Positions 5,297-7,739 of a stretch of DNA of 7,739 nt are shown here, piece by piece. The notes below the pieces were generated by a model. It searched no databases. It was not told where the DNA came from and saw nothing but the letters and a program-made list of their open reading frames with translations. Both the position numbers and the translations under genes were made by a program. The number at the start of each line of letters is the position of its first letter. Positions within the stretch are counted from its first letter, which is position 1. Source of the stretch: Bacillota bacterium (GTDB lineage: Bacteria; Bacillota; Clostridia; Acetivibrionales; DSM-1351); assembly GCA_023415305.1 (NCBI GenBank), contig JAEZKZ010000018.1, positions 1 to 7,739 on the forward strand. Reading direction: 5' to 3'.

Positions 5297-5357
5297 TCCA
5301 TTCAGTAGAATTGAATGATTGGATGATAATACATTGAACAAAATGGTAATATTTAAC

Positions 5358-5404
5358 AAAGAGGCATTGTCTATAAATTTGATAGCGCCTCTTTTATTTT
5401 TTTT
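5358..5404 (+). terminator. Intrinsic terminator of the TM2 gene
   Basis: AAAGAGGC (5358-5365) pairs perfectly with GCCTCTTT (5387-5394). An inner CTAT/ATAG pairing further closes the loop. The downstream T-tract (TTTATTTTTTTTTT) runs to 5404. It lies 62 bases after the TM2 stop codon and insulates the following gene. Confidence 0.9.
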
Positions 5405-5653
5405 GGACTATTAGTAAAATTTTCACTGTCTCTAGAACGATAATGTTTTTTCTCCCCAGTTATTGTCTATACTTTCTCAGAATCTACTTGCAAGAATTTT
5501 ATCGGTTAACACAGTCATATCATTTATGGATTATTCTAGAATAACCACTATTCAATTTGTCCATTTATTATTTAGCATTGAGGTTGTTAAAGATTTGCTC
5601 AAATTAACTATATAGATATAAAGAAAATATAAGTTAATCTTGGAGTGAACAAA
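5405..5653. other. Non-coding stretch with a 14-bp perfect palindrome
   Basis: No supported gene lies between the terminator and the DUF4157 gene. The notable element is TTATTCTAGAATAA at 5531-5544, a perfect palindrome with 7-base arms, 110 bases before the next start codon. It is a candidate operator. A weak promoter may exist nearer the gene: TTGCTC at 5595-5600 and TATAAA at 5617-5622 with a 16-base spacer. I do not rely on it. Confidence 0.5.
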
Positions 5654-7739
5654 ATGTATACCAGAGTAGCCCCAGAAAAGAAACCCGATCAAACCTATGG
5701 CGGGATAAGTGCTTCTAAGAAGAAGCCTACTGCTCCGGTGAAGAGTGCCCGGAGACCGAATGTACGAAGTAAAGACTATAGAATGCTTGTGTATCTAATT
5801 TCAAACAATCCTGATTACATAACACAAGATGAGTATGCCCTTCTACAAAGAACCATTGGAAACCAGGCAACAATAAAACTCATACATGAAGCAAAAGAGC
5901 GCAAACGGCTTAAAAAGTTGGGACAGACCCCAATGTCAGGCAATTCTCAGCCGGTAAGGAATAAAAACAATGAGATAAACAAAAAGACAAGCAAAGAGAT
6001 ACACCAAGAGGACAACAAAGAGACAAATAATAAAACAATGCAATTGAGAAGTCAGGGGAAAAATCCGGGTACAAAGTCCGATACCTCTGATAAGAAAAAT
6101 GGACAAGCAAATCAGGGCAGGTTATCAACAACCAAGTTGAGGTTGCCTGAAGCTTTAAGAAATAAGTTTGAAGAAATATCAGGAATCAGCTTGTCTGATG
6201 TTAAGGTACATGAAAATTCCGATAAACCTCAACAGCTCGGAGCTCATGCATTTACTCAAGGAAATGAAATACATTTAGCTCCGGGGCAGGAAGAGCATCT
6301 TCCACATGAGGGCTGGCATGCAGTTCAGCAAAAACAGGGAAGAGTTCAACCTACTTTACAGATGAAACCGAATGAGGCGCTAAATGATGACGATCAGCTT
6401 GAAAAAGAGGCTGATGTTATGGGCCGTGAGGCTGCGAAAGAAAGTTTTATCAGCGAGATACAAATAAAGGAAAATCCTCGAGAGGTGTCGAATCAGCATA
6501 ATGATAAGGTTATACAAAAGAAAGCTGATAAGAATAAACGAAAAATAAGGCTGTATGAACCTAAAAGCGGTGCTGTGGCTGAAGTTGATGCCCAAAATAC
6601 TCAAACAATAGATCTTTTGCTCAGTAAGGGTTATAAAAATTTATCCACTAAGGACGAAAAGGAAAACTGGGTACTTAAGGTTGGACATAGAAATATAAAT
6701 GATGATGTTGTAGTATTGCAAAAATTCCTGGTCAGTAGTAGATATCTTAACATGCCCATCAGCTCTTCCACTAATAAGCGAGTCCCATTTGGAACCTATG
6801 GCGAACTGACCAAACAGGCAGTTATGAATTTTCAGGAGAAAAAAGGACTGAAGCCAGATGGAATAGTCGGTCCTGACACCTGGAAGGCAGCACTATTACC
6901 TTGGAATAAGGAAAGTAATGAACCGGATAGGCATAATCATCAATATCTTATTATATTAAGCAATAAGAATATATTGGACGATGAGAAAAAAGAAGATAAA
7001 AAACCCAAAGGAGATATAAATTATTTAGCTAATATCAAGAGTAACTTGTACATACTTGGCTATCACAATGTATATAAAGACTACAAGGCTGCTCGTAATC
7101 AATTTTTAAAGGAATTCTTCGATAAAGGGCACTCGCTGCATGCAGACTTTATCAGGATGGGTAACGGGGAACATGACAGCTCACTCCTTGCATGGACCGA
7201 TCGGGCGTTATCAGGGGAAATTACCCGGAATAAAAAAGAATCTCAGGGGACGGGGAAAGATAAGCCACTAGATGCAAACATTCTACTTGATATAAATAAA
7301 TTATTTAGCATGGGTGCCCACGAAAGAATTGAATTAGTTACTGAGATTTGTAACAGCTTTAATAGTAGTAACAGTACGGCGACCGAAATTAGATTAGTTA
7401 ATGCAATAGGCGCCGTAATTATAGCATATAGTAGGCCTGATGAAATAGTTGAACATATTAATTCTTTATTGCTATTTCAATTTAATTTGGGACCGAATAA
7501 AACTGATCCAGAGATGGCAAAAGCTTTTGCTGATGTATTTACATTATATTTGACAGGAAAAGCATTTGAAGGAATAAAACTACCATCTAAGGGAGCGAGT
7601 AAGTCTATTTTTAAGAATATTGATGAAGGATTAAATTTTGCTTCAACTCCTGCAAAACACATGGAGAATCCAGGTAGGTTTGTCCCAACACAGACATTAC
7701 AGGATGCAATAAAATCAACAAAAGGTGTTGCAGACCCAA
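5654..7739 (+). CDS. DUF4157 / peptidoglycan-binding-like toxin or effector protein, cut by right edge
   Basis: An open frame of 695 codons without stop runs off the window. The ATG at 5654 follows GGAG at 5642-5645 with an 8-base spacer. Residues 1-60 are basic and low-complexity. LQRTIGNQATIKLI (64-77) is the LQRxxGNxA motif common near the N-terminus of DUF4157 proteins. Residues 90-160 are a Lys/Asn/Gln-rich disordered linker. Residues 164-237 are a DUF4157 domain with the zinc-protease-like motif H218-E-G-W-H222 followed by AVQQKQGR. Residues 340-412 match a peptidoglycan-binding fold (VVVLQKFL, TKQAVMNFQEKKGLKPDGIVGPDTW). Residues 413-695 are unrecognised and largely helical, with a possible C-terminal module beginning near TPAKHMENPGRFVP (666-679). 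DUF4157 proteins are often linked to extracellular contractile injection systems and polymorphic toxins. Secretion route and toxicity are inferred; no signal peptide is visible. Confidence 0.85.
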   Translation, partial: MYTRVAPEKKPDQTYGGISASKKKPTAPVKSARRPNVRSKDYRMLVYLISNNPDYITQDEYALLQRTIGNQATIKLIHEAKERKRLKKLGQTPMSGNSQPVRNKNNEINKKTSKEIHQEDNKETNNKTMQLRSQGKNPGTKSDTSDKKNGQANQGRLSTTKLRLPEALRNKFEEISGISLSDVKVHENSDKPQQLGAHAFTQGNEIHLAPGQEEHLPHEGWHAVQQKQGRVQPTLQMKPNEALNDDDQLEKEADVMGREAAKESFISEIQIKENPREVSNQHNDKVIQKKADKNKRKIRLYEPKSGAVAEVDAQNTQTIDLLLSKGYKNLSTKDEKENWVLKVGHRNINDDVVVLQKFLVSSRYLNMPISSSTNKRVPFGTYGELTKQAVMNFQEKKGLKPDGIVGPDTWKAALLPWNKESNEPDRHNHQYLIILSNKNILDDEKKEDKKPKGDINYLANIKSNLYILGYHNVYKDYKAARNQFLKEFFDKGHSLHADFIRMGNGEHDSSLLAWTDRALSGEITRNKKESQGTGKDKPLDANILLDINKLFSMGAHERIELVTEICNSFNSSNSTATEIRLVNAIGAVIIAYSRPDEIVEHINSLLLFQFNLGPNKTDPEMAKAFADVFTLYLTGKAFEGIKLPSKGASKSIFKNIDEGLNFASTPAKHMENPGRFVPTQTLQDAIKSTKGVADP

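Noticed and set aside
5910..7662. Minus-strand frames of 61-74 codons opposite the DUF4157 gene
   Set aside because: They oppose a long open frame with clear domain motifs and have no supporting features of their own.

Overview
The window looks like chromosome from a low-GC, spore-forming clostridium. The codon use is AT-rich and Gram-positive Shine-Dalgarno sites precede almost every gene. A Spo0E-type sporulation phosphatase and a peptide-signalling locus of the clostridial agr type are present. A cellulolytic Ruminiclostridium-like lineage is my guess from gene style only. I see no rRNA, tRNA, CRISPR array or transposase.

Left part (1-1482), all on the minus strand: the first codons of a gene running off the left edge, the conserved P-loop ATPase YchF with its own promoter, and a 56-residue Spo0E-like protein. 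A non-coding stretch of about 290 bases with repeated TGTCAA boxes separates these from a divergent plus-strand XRE-family regulator (1772-2125).

Central part (1942-4584): an agr-like quorum-sensing locus on the minus strand, running convergently toward the XRE gene. In transcription order it has AgrB (peptide-processing membrane protease with the His77/Cys84 pair), an AgrC-like polytopic membrane protein with no kinase domain, and a 39-residue AgrD-type pheromone precursor with an ACWFLW-HQP core. A segment of about 0.6 kb, covering the 3' half of the XRE gene, agrD and the 3' end of the agrC-like gene, is present twice head to tail (about 1942-2540 and 2547-3138). The inner copies are broken remnants of the XRE gene and agrC. 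Both agrD copies remain open, but the second has Ser in place of the ring Cys and an internal 15-bp tandem repeat. No AgrA response regulator or histidine kinase lies in the window.

Right part: a divergent gene for a double zinc-ribbon TM2 membrane protein with a strong terminator. A non-coding stretch with a perfect 14-bp palindrome follows. Last is the start of a large protein (at least 695 residues, running off the right edge) with the LQRxxGNxA motif, a DUF4157 HExxH domain and a peptidoglycan-binding-like domain. This layout is typical of toxin or effector proteins linked to contractile injection systems.

The most unusual content is the reduced agr system: secretion protease, pheromone, kinase-less receptor and an XRE protein, with a diverged serine-core pheromone paralogue made by tandem duplication.
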